From CAVTBT01 sp963733065 (GTDB lineage: Bacteria; Actinomycetota; Thermoleophilia; Gaiellales; Gaiellaceae): a stretch of 64,000 nt of DNA. Positions 15,395 through 23,667 of this stretch are shown here, in pieces. Both the position numbers and the translations under genes were made by a program. Position 1 is the stretch's first letter, and the number at the start of each line of letters is the position of its first letter. The stretch covers positions 1 through 64,000 of the forward strand of contig CAVTBT010000003.1 in assembly GCA_963733065.1 (NCBI GenBank), read 5' to 3'. The notes below the pieces were generated by a model. It searched no databases and had not been told where the DNA came from. It saw only the letters and a list, made by a program, of their open reading frames with translations.

Positions 15395-16442
15395 ATGGCG
15401 GCTGCCGACCGTTTGGATGCGGTGGAACGCCCGACCCTCGAGCTGAGAGCACAGCATGTCCTTGCCGCCGGGCTCTCGCTCGGACTCCTCGCGTTCATAG
15501 CCGCGTCGCCGCTGCTGTTCGGCGACCAGGTCCGCGGCGGTCTGGCCGGACTCCACGACGCCGCACCTATCTGGCTCTGGGTCGCCGCGCTGTGTTTCGT
15601 GCTCTCGCTCGTCGTCTCCGGCACGGCCTGGCGGGCGTCGCTGCGGTCGTGTGGCGGCTCGATCGGCGTCACCGACGCGTCGGCGCGCTACGGGCTCGGC
15701 TGCCTCGTCAACACGCTCGTACCTGTGAAGGTCGGAACGGCGTTGCGGGTCGCGCTCTACTCGCGAGCGCTGCCGTGCGAGGGGCGCCTGTGGACGGCCG
15801 GCGGCATCTGCACCGTCATCGGCACCGCGCAGACCTTCTGGCTGATGATCCTCGTCGCCATCGCCGCGGCGGCCGGAGTCCTGCCTGCCTGGCCGCTCCT
15901 CGTGCTCGGCGGCGCGCTCCTCGCGGCCGGCATCGCAGTCTGGGTCGCTCGGCATTCGCGGCCGGTGCGGCGCTTCGCGCACGTGCTCGACGCGTTCCGT
16001 GCCATCGGCACCTCGCCGCGCACCGCGGCCACGCTGCTCGCCTGGACGGGCGCCGCGACCGTCGCCCGCATCGGCGCCGGCGCGGCCCTCGCAGCTGCGT
16101 TCGGGCTGCCGAAGCCGCTCGCGATCGCGTTCCTGATCGTGCCGGCGGTCGAGCTCGCATCGTTCCTCCCGCTCACGCCGGCGAACATCGGCGTCGCGGC
16201 CGCGGCCGTCGTCTTCGCGCTGCGCACGCAGGGCATCGAGGGCGACGTCGCCCTCGCGACCGGCATCGCGTTCAACGCCGTCGAGACGGTCTCGTCGCTG
16301 ACGTTCGGCGCAGCCGGCGGGCTCTACCTCGCCGCCGGCTCGTCACGCGTCCGCCCGCGGCTTCGCCGCGGCGGCGGCCGCGACTGCCTGCGTCGGCCTC
16401 GCCGGCCTGTTCAGCCTGACCGTGCTCGCGCCGCTCGCCTAG
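15395..16442 (+). CDS. Polytopic membrane protein, LPG-synthase-TM/UPF0104 family (frameshift near the 3' end)
   Basis: About 345 residues from ATG 15395, chosen because AAGGA lies 6 nt upstream; longer in-frame starts exist at 15269 and 15332. About eight TM helices with family motifs: CLVNTLVPVKVGTALRVALY (the conserved P-x-K-x-G-x-x-x-R-x-x-L/Y loop), VELASFLPLTPANIGVAAAA and GIAFNAVETV. The family includes lysyl-phosphatidylglycerol flippases and related transporters. Near 16350 the frame breaks: the current frame runs into Arg-rich nonsense, while the +1 frame gives a good last helix, ATACVGLAGLFSLTVLAPLA, with TAG at 16440-16442. A single-base error or mutation is likely. Confidence 0.8.
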
Positions 16443-16455
16443 CAGGCGAGTTGGA

Positions 16456-16476
16456 AGCGGCGGCGAGGCCGCCGCT
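16456..16476. terminator. Bidirectional hairpin between convergent genes
   Basis: Inverted repeat AGCGGCGG (16456-16463), 5-nt loop, CCGCCGCT (16469-16476), between the stop of the rightward membrane protein gene (16442) and the stop of leftward ftsZ (16496). Placed to end both transcripts. Confidence 0.6.
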
Positions 16477-16495
16477 CCCAGGTGCTCGGAACGCG

Positions 16496-17887
16496 CTAGC
16501 TGCGCAGGAAGCTCGGAGGCTCGAGCGTCTCGCCACCGCCGGTGGACACCGACGGCCGTGACGCCGACATCGAGGGCCGACGGCGCGTGCCGCCGAGGCC
16601 CGTCGCCACGACGGTCACCCAGACCTGTCCAGCGAGCCGCTCGTCGATGGTCGCGCCGAAGATGATGTTCGTGTCGTCCGTCGCCGCCGAGCGCACGGCC
16701 TCGGCCGCCTCGTTGACCTCGAACAGCGTCAGGTCGTCGCCGCCGGCAATCGAGAGCAGGATCCCGCGCGCGCCGGTGATCTCGGTGTCGATCAGCGGCG
16801 AGCGCAGCGCGCGCTCGGCAGCCTCGCGGGCTCGGTTCTCGCCGGTGGCGAAGCCGATGCCCATCAAGGCCGACCCGGCCTCCGACATGATCGTCCGGAC
16901 GTCGGCGAAGTCGAGGTTGATGAGGCCGGGCATCGTGATCAGGTCGCAGATGCCCTGCACGCCCTGGCGCAGGACGTCGTCGGCGATCCGGAACGCGTCC
17001 ACCATCGAGGTCGAGCGGTCGAGCACCTCGAGCAGGCGGTCGTTCGGGATGACGATCAGCGTGTCGCACGCCTCGCGCAGCGCCTCGACGCCGGTCCCGG
17101 CGGCGTCGCGGCGGCGTGTTCCCTCGAAGCGGAACGGCGTCGTGACGATGCCGACCGTGAGCGCGCCGACCTCGCGGGCGATGCGCGCCACCACGGGCGC
17201 TGCGCCCGTACCGGTTCCGCCGCCCTCGCCGGCGGTCACGAAGACCATGTCCGACCCGCGCAGCGCCTCCTTGATCTGGTCGTGCGCCTCCTCGGCGGCG
17301 CGGCGGCCCATGTCCGGGTCGGCGCCGGAGCCGAGCCCCTGTGTGAGGTCGCGGCCGATGTGGATCTTCGTCGGTGCCTCGGCGAGTGCCAGCTGCTGCG
17401 CGTCGGTGTTGACGGCGAGGAAGTCGACCTGCGCGATACCGGCGTCCATCATCCGGTTGACGGCGTTGAGACCGGCACCGCCGACACCGACGACGCGGAT
17501 CACCGCCAGGTAGGCGGTCGAGTCCGGGCGCGGCACGAGGTTGAGGCGCGGCGCCGGCTCGGGCATCGGCTCGAGGAAGCGGCTCACCGGCGGCTCGGCA
17601 CGCTCGGGTACAGGCTCCGCCGTGAGCGCGACTGGCTGCGGCGCGGCCGGCGCCTTTCGCGACTTGCTCGACTTCTGCTCTTCCTCGCGCACGAAGTCCG
17701 GCACGTGCTCGACCGTCTTGTCGAGGACCGCCTCGGCGCTCGGATCGTCCGCCGCCGGCTCCTTGGCCGGCTGGTCGGGGGTCGACTCGTCGGCCGGCCC
17801 CTCGCCCTGCTGCCGCTGCGCGGCCTCTGTCGCACGGAAGAGCTCCGCGAGCGGGCCCTCACGCATGCTCGCGCGATTTCGCGCCAT
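16496..17887 (-). CDS. ftsZ: FtsZ with a 128-residue acidic/proline-rich N-terminal extension
   Basis: 463 residues. ATG 17887 is fixed by a perfect AAGGAGGT 6 nt upstream. Residues 1-127 are Pro/Glu/Ala-rich and probably disordered. The tubulin-like core begins at VIRVVGVGGAGLNAVNRM and has the GTP loop AGEGGGTGTGAAPVVA, DFADVRTIMSEAGSALMGIG (T7-loop N-x-D-F-A-D region), and the C-terminal anchoring peptide LEPPSFLRS, which in other bacteria binds SepF or FtsA. It polymerises into the division ring. Here it is not in a dcw cluster but overlaps parA, and no linker separates core from tail beyond about 25 residues. The extension is far longer than the few residues usual before the core. Confidence 0.9.
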   Translation of the reverse strand: MARNRASMREGPLAELFRATEAAQRQQGEGPADESTPDQPAKEPAADDPSAEAVLDKTVEHVPDFVREEEQKSSKSRKAPAAPQPVALTAEPVPERAEPPVSRFLEPMPEPAPRLNLVPRPDSTAYLAVIRVVGVGGAGLNAVNRMMDAGIAQVDFLAVNTDAQQLALAEAPTKIHIGRDLTQGLGSGADPDMGRRAAEEAHDQIKEALRGSDMVFVTAGEGGGTGTGAAPVVARIAREVGALTVGIVTTPFRFEGTRRRDAAGTGVEALREACDTLIVIPNDRLLEVLDRSTSMVDAFRIADDVLRQGVQGICDLITMPGLINLDFADVRTIMSEAGSALMGIGFATGENRAREAAERALRSPLIDTEITGARGILLSIAGGDDLTLFEVNEAAEAVRSAATDDTNIIFGATIDERLAGQVWVTVVATGLGGTRRRPSMSASRPSVSTGGGETLEPPSFLRS

Positions 17888-18701
17888 CGAGCACCTCCTT
17901 CGCCAGCTCGCGGTAGGCCTCCGCTGCCGGGCCACGTGGGTCGTACCTGAGTACCGACGAGCCCTTCACGGGCGCCTCGGCATACCGGACAGTCTTGCGG
18001 ATTCGCGTCTTGTAGACGAGGTCGCCGAAGTTCTCCTCGAGGATGTCGATCGCCTCGCGTGAGTGCAGCGTCCGCGTGTCGAACATCGTCGCCAGGATGC
18101 CTTCCACGCGCACGTGCGGGTTGAGGTTCTCGCGAACCATCGCCAGCGTGTTCTCGAGCTGGACGAGCCCGCGCAGCGAGAGGTACTCGCACTGCACCGG
18201 CACGATCACGCCGGAGGCCGCCACGAAAGCGTTGATCGTCAGCAGACCGAGCGACGGCGGCGTGTCGATGAGGATGAAGTCGTAGCGCTCGCGCACCTCG
18301 ACGAGCGCCTTCTCGAGCGCGCGCTCGCGGCCGATCAGGGAGGACAGCGCGAGCTCGGCGCCGGCGAGGTCGATCGACGACACGGCGACGTCGACCTCGG
18401 CCGTGTGGATGATCTCGCTGATCGGCACCCGGTGCACGAGCACGTCGAACATCGAGCGCTCGATCGCGTCCGGGTTCATGCCCTGGCTCATCGTCAGGTT
18501 GCCCTGCGGATCGAGGTCGACGACCAGGACGCGGTAGCCCTGCTCCTTGAACGCGACGCCGAGGTTGATCGTCGTCGTCGTCTTGGCGACGCCGCCCTTC
18601 TGGTTGGCGAAGGTGATCGTTCTCAGCGTCGGCACGGTCGGTTCCTCGGGGGATTCCTGGGAGCGGACATTCGGGCGCGGCAGCAAGCGCATGAGTCCCA
18701 T
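17859..18701 (-). CDS. ParA/Soj-family partition ATPase
   Basis: 280 residues from ATG 18701 (GGAAGGTGA about 8 nt upstream). After a 26-residue leader comes ITFANQKGGVAKTTTTINLG, the deviant Walker A box with its signature Lys35, then VLVVDLDPQGN (Walker A') and FILIDTPPSLGLLTINAF (Walker B). VPVQCEYLSLRGLVQL and RVEGILATMFD complete a chromosomal Soj-type ATPase. These form DNA-bound dimers that segregate origins or position complexes. No ParB gene or parS-like repeat is adjacent. Instead it overlaps ftsZ by 29 nt, so the two are translationally coupled. A MinD-like role in placing the division ring is possible. Confidence 0.9.
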   Translation of the reverse strand: MGLMRLLPRPNVRSQESPEEPTVPTLRTITFANQKGGVAKTTTTINLGVAFKEQGYRVLVVDLDPQGNLTMSQGMNPDAIERSMFDVLVHRVPISEIIHTAEVDVAVSSIDLAGAELALSSLIGRERALEKALVEVRERYDFILIDTPPSLGLLTINAFVAASGVIVPVQCEYLSLRGLVQLENTLAMVRENLNPHVRVEGILATMFDTRTLHSREAIDILEENFGDLVYKTRIRKTVRYAEAPVKGSSVLRYDPRGPAAEAYRELAKEVLDGAKSREHA

Positions 18702-18738
18702 GACGGACTCACCTTCCAGCGGCGCCAGAGAACTCCTT

Positions 18739-19677
18739 CTATGCCTCTCCGTCCCAGTAGTCGAGCCGCTCGATGCGGCCGATGACGCCGACTCCGCGCA
18801 GGAACACCTTGTCGGAACGAGGGTAGTAACAGACGTCGTTCGTATCGCGGGTGCCGTACATCAACATCGTCAGTCCGCCGTCGCCGGCCCGGAACGCGTG
18901 CGCCACGCGCGTGCCCGGTGGGCGCGAGACGACATGGCCGGCCCGAACCGCATGCCGCTCGGTCGGCTCCGGTCCGTCGGCGTAGAGCTCGAGCTCGCCG
19001 TCGCCGTCGAGCAGGACGAAGATCTCCTCCTCGGCGGAGTGACAGTGCGGCGGCGCATGCAGCTTGCCGGGCGCGACCTCTGCAATGCGCAGCCCCGACC
19101 GTTCGCTCTCGCCGGCGCGCGCCAGGTCCCGCTCTCGTCCGCCGACGGTCGCGCCGTCGCGCTCCCGCGCCTCGACATCGGCGACGTTCACGATCGTCGG
19201 CGGCCGCTGTTCCGCCGGCTCGCCGAGCTCAGGCGCTCCCGCAGCCGCCTCCAGCGTCCAGGGGTGCTCGTCCTCGCCGCCCAGGCGAACCCATCCGGCC
19301 CCGAACCAGCCGGCACGCGCACGTGGCAGCACGGACGCCTCGTCGTACACGCGCTCGCCGAAGATCAGGACGTCGAGGCCCTCCTCACCGGCGTGGAGCG
19401 TGTGCGCCTCCTCGCCGGGCCGGTGCACGACGCAGTCGTCCGGCCCGATGGCGTACGTCGCCCCGTTCTGCCACGAGTAGCCCGACCCGCCGAGCACGAA
19501 GACGAACTCCTCCGCCTCACCGTGGATGTGGGCCGGCGTCGACCAGCTGCCCGGGTCGATCCGGACGCGGTTCACGCCGCTCTTGGTTGTTGCGCCGCCT
19601 GTGAGCGATCGCCATTCGCCGGCGATGTGTCCGCGCTCGCGCCGCGAGGGTTCGACCTCGTCCCAGTGGCGGATCAC
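18739..19677 (-). CDS. Bicupin protein
   Basis: 312 residues; GTG start at 19677 overlaps the stop of the small upstream gene (GTGA). Two cupin barrels: the first with STPAHIHGEAEEFVFVLGG and PGEEAHTL (about 45-100), the second with LHAPPHCHSAEEEIFVLLDG and RVAHAFRAGDGG (about 205-280). Both keep the G(X)5HXH(X)3-4E metal-binding pattern, so two metal sites are likely. Activity could be a dioxygenase, isomerase or sugar/oxalate-type enzyme; not predictable. Ends in GVIGRIERLDYWDGEA. It may be co-transcribed with the 69-residue gene before it. Confidence 0.85.
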   Translation of the reverse strand: MIRHWDEVEPSRRERGHIAGEWRSLTGGATTKSGVNRVRIDPGSWSTPAHIHGEAEEFVFVLGGSGYSWQNGATYAIGPDDCVVHRPGEEAHTLHAGEEGLDVLIFGERVYDEASVLPRARAGWFGAGWVRLGGEDEHPWTLEAAAGAPELGEPAEQRPPTIVNVADVEARERDGATVGGRERDLARAGESERSGLRIAEVAPGKLHAPPHCHSAEEEIFVLLDGDGELELYADGPEPTERHAVRAGHVVSRPPGTRVAHAFRAGDGGLTMLMYGTRDTNDVCYYPRSDKVFLRGVGVIGRIERLDYWDGEA

Positions 19678-19883
19678 ACACCGATCATGTCACGCTCGAG
19701 CGAGCGCCGGAGACGCTCGACGACGCCGTCGACTTGCGCACCACCTCCTTCCGCGCGCGCCCATTCCTCCGCCTCGCGGACAAGCGCGCGCAGCTCTGTC
19801 AGCAGCTCTCCGGGCGCCGCCGACGCCCGGTCGAGGGCCTCGATCCTCGCCAGCCGGTGGAGCACTCTGCGTGCCTCGTCCAT
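19674..19883 (-). CDS. Small helical protein of unknown function
   Basis: 69 residues from ATG 19883. Sequence MDEARRVLHRLARIEALDRA then APGELLTELRALVREAEEWA and VVERLRRSLERDMIGV: nearly all amphipathic helix with heptad-like Leu/Ala spacing and many Arg/Glu, so probably a short coiled coil. No Shine-Dalgarno sequence. Its stop overlaps the GTG of the bicupin gene by 4 nt, which supports real translation and coupling. No family recognised. Confidence 0.6.
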   Translation of the reverse strand: MDEARRVLHRLARIEALDRASAAPGELLTELRALVREAEEWARAEGGGAQVDGVVERLRRSLERDMIGV

Positions 19884-19974
19884 GTAGTCGACGCTAATGA
19901 CGACCAACGCACGGGTGTGTGCCGACTCTGTGCCGACTTCGTCACCGGCGCCAATGCTGCCGCAAGCGAAGGCG

Positions 19975-21195
19975 TCAGCCGGCTGCGAGCATCGGAGCAG
20001 ACGTTCGCAGCCCCAGCAGCTCGGCGTCGAGACGGTCGGCGAGCTCGGTGCGCTCGCCGTCCTGAAGCACTGCCACGATCGACCGGCGCACGGCATCCGC
20101 TGCGTCCGGACTGGTCTCGCTGCCGTCCGCGAGCGCCCGGAGATCCTCGTGGAGGTGCGCACGCGAGCGACCGGGAGGCTCCAGCAGCACGGCCGCCCGG
20201 AGCGGCGCCGTCGAGCCCAGCAGGGCGCGAAGCGCCGCTCGCAGCTGCTCCGACCGGAACGGCTCGTGCTGGAAGAGCGAAAGCTCCCAGCGATCGAGCG
20301 CCTCAGCCAACGCACCGTCGCGGTCGGCGAGCTGCAGGCGTGCGAGCAGATCCTCTGCGAGCTCCGCGCGCAAGGCGTCGAGGCGCACGGGCTCGCCCGG
20401 TGGTTGCGTGGCGGCGATCGGCAGCACCGGGCGGATGCCGTACGGCCGACCGTCGAGACGCTCGAAGAGCACCGGCCCGGCGGCGAGCGGCCCCGCGGTT
20501 GCAAGGCGGAGCGCCGAGACGGCGTCGGCGAGCTCCGCGGCGGCGTCGGGCGGCTCCTCGTCGAGCTCCAGCCCCCGCTCCAGCTCGAGCATGCAGAGGC
20601 GGTCGACCTCGCGGCCGAAGTCGGGCGGGAGCAGGCCGGTCGCCTCCGGCCAGTGGTGTGCGAGCTCTCCGGACTCGCCGTGGCGAATCCGCAGCCCGTC
20701 GGCGAGGTTGCTCTCGCGCGCCGTCGAGATGCCGACGAGCGGTGCGATGGCCGAGTAGGCGCGCTTCTCGCCGAAGAGCGACAGCTCGAGCTCCGCGTAG
20801 GAGGTGTCGAAGGCGGCGTCGTCCCAGTCGAAGCCGCCACAGGCGTCGGCCGTCGACGTGACGAGGCCGAGCAGGACAGTGCGGAAGAGCGCGAGCTCCT
20901 CGTCCGGCCTTGGGCCCGCGTGAGCCCGCGCGAAGATCGCGGCGGCGGGCTCGCGGCGCAACTCGTCGAGTGCGAGCCCGACGTCGGGGAGCGAGCGAAG
21001 GTGTGCCTCCCGCTCCTCGACGAATGGCCGGACGAGCGGCCGGTACTCGTAGAGGGCAGGGCCGCTGCGCCCGCGATGCTCCTCGAATGCGATCGGCAGC
21101 TCGGCGCCGTCCTCGAGGTCGCGGCCGAGCAGCACGAACGCGCCGAGCGCGAAGCTGCGGAGGGATGCGTACAGATGCGGTGCGCGCGTCACCAT
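19975..21195 (-). CDS. Conserved-looking protein of unknown function, 406 residues
   Basis: No domain recognised. Soluble, Leu/Ala/Glu-rich and mostly helical, without signal or TM segments. It starts MVTRAPHLYASLRSFALGAF and has distinctive stretches: LGRDLEDGAELPIAFEEHRG, PALYEYRPLVRPFVEERE, GFDWDDAAFDTSYAELELSL and RPYGIRPVLPIAATQPPGEP. Codon use and strong third-position GC support a real gene, and the reverse frame is only a shadow. The two halves are divided by an acidic Pro/Ala-rich stretch around residue 215. It stands alone between the 69-residue protein and the Nei glycosylase genes, all leftward. No operon partner suggests a role. Confidence 0.7.
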   Translation of the reverse strand: MVTRAPHLYASLRSFALGAFVLLGRDLEDGAELPIAFEEHRGRSGPALYEYRPLVRPFVEEREAHLRSLPDVGLALDELRREPAAAIFARAHAGPRPDEELALFRTVLLGLVTSTADACGGFDWDDAAFDTSYAELELSLFGEKRAYSAIAPLVGISTARESNLADGLRIRHGESGELAHHWPEATGLLPPDFGREVDRLCMLELERGLELDEEPPDAAAELADAVSALRLATAGPLAAGPVLFERLDGRPYGIRPVLPIAATQPPGEPVRLDALRAELAEDLLARLQLADRDGALAEALDRWELSLFQHEPFRSEQLRAALRALLGSTAPLRAAVLLEPPGRSRAHLHEDLRALADGSETSPDAADAVRRSIVAVLQDGERTELADRLDAELLGLRTSAPMLAAG

Positions 21196-21323
21196 CGGCG
21201 CGGACTACGCGATCAGCTCGGCGTCTCCTGCGTCTCGAGCCTGCGCGGTAGGACGTGTGCGGAAGCGCCATGTCCCGCGCGGACGGCGCCTCGGGCCGCC
21301 GACCTCCACCCCACGCCTCGAGC

Positions 21324-22197
21324 CTAACGGCGAACTGCGCAGGCGTGTGTGACGAGTCGTGACGAGTTCGCGCCGATCAGTCCACACGCCGCCACGCGGC
21401 TCACCCAGCGGCACCGCCCGCCCGCCGCGCTCGGCCGCGGCTCCGGCCCGCGCTGGCAGCCCGGGCACCAGTACGCCGTGCGGTTGTCGTCGCCCTGACC
21501 GCGCGAGCGGATCGCCGCGCCGCAGCGCCGGCAGGGCATGCCTGCACGCCGATAGACCGCGCGCCGTGGACGCACGCCACGACCGCCCTCCAGGGCATCG
21601 CCCATGAGCCGCGCCGCCGCCGCAAGCACCTCCCGCAGCTCCTCGTCCGTCGCCTCGCCGACCGGCAGCCACGGCGACAGCCGCGCCTCCCACGCCGCCT
21701 CCGCCATCCACATGTTCCCGATCCCGGCCACCAGCCGCTGGTCTTGCAGCGCCTCCCCCAGCGGCCGCCCAGCACCGCTTCCCGCGCGAACCCGCCCGAC
21801 AACCGCCGCCGGATCGAACGACGCCCCCAGCACGTCCGGCCCGAGCCGCCGCACGCGATCCGTCGCCCGACAGCGTCAGCACCGGGCCGTTCCACTGCGC
21901 CGCCTCCCACTCGCGCCCGCGCAACACGAGCCACGGGCCCGACGAGCGCACGGTGCCGCGCCGGTAGACCCGCCAGCGGCCCGTCATGCGGAGATGGCTC
22001 CGCAGCGTGACGCCGCCCTCGAAGCGGAGCAGCAGGTTCTTCCCGACCGCCTCGACGGACTCCAGCACGCGGCCGTCGAGCCGCTCGGCCAGCTGCTTCA
22101 CGGCCGCCCGCGGGTTCGGCGTCTCGACCTCCACCCGGTCGCCGACGAGCACCTGGAGCCGCCGCGCCGCGCGGTGGAGTGAATCGCCCTCGGGCAT
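21324..22197 (-). CDS. Fpg/Nei-family DNA glycosylase (one frameshift)
   Basis: Starts at ATG 22197 with MPEGDSLHRAARRLQVLVGD. Pro2 and Glu3 are the catalytic residues of Fpg/Nei glycosylase-lyases, and G-D-S/T-L-H marks the actinobacterial Nei group. VGKNLLLRFEGGVTLRSHLR (catalytic Lys of GKN-L) and LGEALQDQRLVAGIGNMWMA (helix-two-turn-helix) follow. The zinc finger is CRRCGAAIRS...YWCPGCQRG. Near 21855 the frame changes: the upstream frame ends as SGDGSRAA and the downstream one resumes at RRLGPDVLG. With one indel corrected it is a complete ~270-residue enzyme removing oxidised bases. The 3' tail after the zinc finger may also be out of frame. Divergent from carH. Confidence 0.8.
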
Positions 22198-22201
22198 GAC
22201 A

Positions 22202-22225
22202 TAAGCTAGACGAGGACGTTCCTCG
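22202..22225 (+). promoter_or_regulatory. Probable carH promoter with overlapping inverted repeat
   Basis: TAAGCT (22202-22207) could be a -10 box. Four nt later comes a perfect inverted repeat CGAGGA (22211-22216), CGT, TCCTCG (22220-22225), overlapping the expected transcription start and 15 nt before ATG 22241. The position would suit autorepression by CarH. No -35 box is evident. Confidence 0.35.
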
Positions 22226-22240
22226 ACCAGTTCTGCGGCC

Positions 22241-23098
22241 ATGGCTACGACGCTGAATATCGCTGCGCTGTCCCGACGGACCGGAATCGCGCCCGACACG
22301 CTGCGCAAGTGGGAGCAGCGCTACGGGATCCTCCGACCCGCGCGTACGAGTGGCGGCCAACGCCGCTACACCGAGCGGGACGTGGCACGCGTCGAATGGC
22401 TGCGCGACCGGCTGAACGAGGGCTACCGGATCGGCGAGGCGGCGCACATCCTGGGCGGCGCCGGGGCCGACCCCGCCGGCTGCGCCGAGGACCTCCCGGA
22501 CCTGCTCCTTGCGGCCCTGGCGGAGAACGACTCGGGCCGCCTGTCCTCGCTGCTCGACCAGACGTTCGCGCTGCTGTCGCTGGAGGAGGCGGCGGTCGAC
22601 GTCGTGGCCCCGGTGCTCGAGCGCGTCGGACGCGGGTGGGAGGCCGGAACGATCTCCGTCGCGCAGGAGCACCTGCTCACGGCCAAGGTGCGTGCCCGGC
22701 TCGACCAGCTCGCCGCCGACGCGCACGGCTCCGTCCGCGGCACCGCCGTGCTGGCCTGCGCTCCCGGTGAGCAACACGATCTCGGCCTGCTGATGCTCGC
22801 CGTCCTGCTGGGCGCGGACGGCTGGCACGTCGAGTACCTCGGCGCCGACATGCCCGTCGCGCAGACGCTCGCCCTCGCGGGCGCCGTGGACGCCGACGTG
22901 ATCTGCATCAGCGTCGCGCATGCGGAGAGCGCCGAGCGGCTGCGACGGGAGCTCGACGCCGCCGCACCCACGGGCGGGCCGCCGATCGTCATCGGCGGCC
23001 GCGGCGCCGACGCCGTTCTGGCCGACGAGCTCGGCGCCCGCCACCTCGACGAGGACGTCGCCACCGCCGCCCGCAGGCTGCGCGAGCACGCACGGTGA
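22241..23098 (+). CDS. carH: CarH/LitR-type B12-dependent MerR regulator
   Basis: 285 residues. Residues 5-70 are a MerR DNA-binding domain (LNIAALSRRTGIAPDTLRKW and RYGILRPARTSGGQRRYTE). Residues 85-160 are the helical cap of B12-binding proteins, containing W133-x9-E143-H144 (WEAGTISVAQEH), the exact motif that senses light through adenosylcobalamin in CarH. Residues 168-280 are the cobalamin-binding Rossmann domain with E177-x-H179-x-x-G182 (GEQHDLG), whose His ligates cobalt. Known CarH proteins are tetrameric repressors in the dark that dissociate on illumination, usually controlling carotenoid genes. No crt genes are in the window. The next gene overlaps by 4 nt. Confidence 0.9.
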   Translation: MATTLNIAALSRRTGIAPDTLRKWEQRYGILRPARTSGGQRRYTERDVARVEWLRDRLNEGYRIGEAAHILGGAGADPAGCAEDLPDLLLAALAENDSGRLSSLLDQTFALLSLEEAAVDVVAPVLERVGRGWEAGTISVAQEHLLTAKVRARLDQLAADAHGSVRGTAVLACAPGEQHDLGLLMLAVLLGADGWHVEYLGADMPVAQTLALAGAVDADVICISVAHAESAERLRRELDAAAPTGGPPIVIGGRGADAVLADELGARHLDEDVATAARRLREHAR

Positions 23099-23517
23099 GC
23101 TGGGCGCGCTCGGCCGCCGCCGGGGCGGCCGCGGCGACCGTCTGGGGCCTGCAGGAACCGCTCGACTGCGCCGCGTTCCGCAGCGACTACTCGGACATCG
23201 CCCTGCTCGGGAAGTTCGTGACGCGCGGCCCCGGCTGGAGGCCGGCCGGCTTCGCGATCCACGCCGCGAACGGCGTCGCCTTCGGTCTCGCCTACGAGGC
23301 TGTCTGCCGGACAACGGGCTGGGGTCGCGGCCGGGTGGCGGTCGGGATGGCGCTCGCGGAGCACGTCGCGCTCTTCCCCCTCGCCGGCCTCAGCGACCGG
23401 TACCACCCCGCGCGCGGCGAGGCCGGCGTGCCGCCGATCGCGCGCAGCCCGCGGGCCTTTCTCCAGGCGACGTGGCGCCACGGTCTGTTCGGCTGCCTCC
23501 TCGCCGCCTGGTCGTAG
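23095..23517 (+). CDS. Small membrane protein coupled to carH
   Basis: 140 residues, GTG start inside the carH stop (GTGA overlap). Three or four moderately hydrophobic segments: RSAAAGAAAATVWGLQEPLD, GWRPAGFAIHAANGVAFGLA, GRVAVGMALAEHVALFPLAG and RHGLFGCLLAAWS. The conserved-looking IHAANGVAFGLAYEAV and AEHVALFPLAGLSDRYHP segments suggest an inner-membrane protein of unknown function. Tight coupling to a light/B12 regulator makes a light-response role possible, but nothing in the sequence shows a pigment or transport function. Confidence 0.7.
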   Translation: MSWARSAAAGAAAATVWGLQEPLDCAAFRSDYSDIALLGKFVTRGPGWRPAGFAIHAANGVAFGLAYEAVCRTTGWGRGRVAVGMALAEHVALFPLAGLSDRYHPARGEAGVPPIARSPRAFLQATWRHGLFGCLLAAWS

Positions 23518-23555
23518 ACGCGCTCCGCCTCACCGATCGGGCAACCACCCGCCGC

Positions 23556-23625
23556 GAAGTGTGACGCGCACGACACTTCTCGTGTCACGCGCGCGAACGA
23601 CGTGCGAACGCCGCCCTCGTAGCCT
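23556..23625 (+). promoter_or_regulatory. Operator-like element and promoter, copy 1
   Basis: A 46-nt block (23556-23601) matches 24171-24216 at 39 of 46 positions. It contains the inverted repeat GACAC-TTCTC-GTGTC (23572-23586). TAGCCT at 23620-23625 is a likely -10 box 33 nt beyond the repeat; the second copy has the same layout. Ribosome site GGAGG follows at 23656-23660. Confidence 0.6.
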
Positions 23626-23667
23626 CGGAGTCGTGGTGAGGCGGACGACCCCGAGGGAGGAAACGAG

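Noticed and set aside
17859..18701. A ParAB-parS partition locus or plasmid origin
   Set aside because: No parB gene or repeated parS-like palindrome is near; parA is coupled to ftsZ, and nothing indicates a plasmid.
22241..23517. Methionine-synthase or methyltransferase role for the B12-binding protein
   Set aside because: The MerR domain and W-x9-E-H motif identify a CarH-type regulator; no methyltransferase domain is present.
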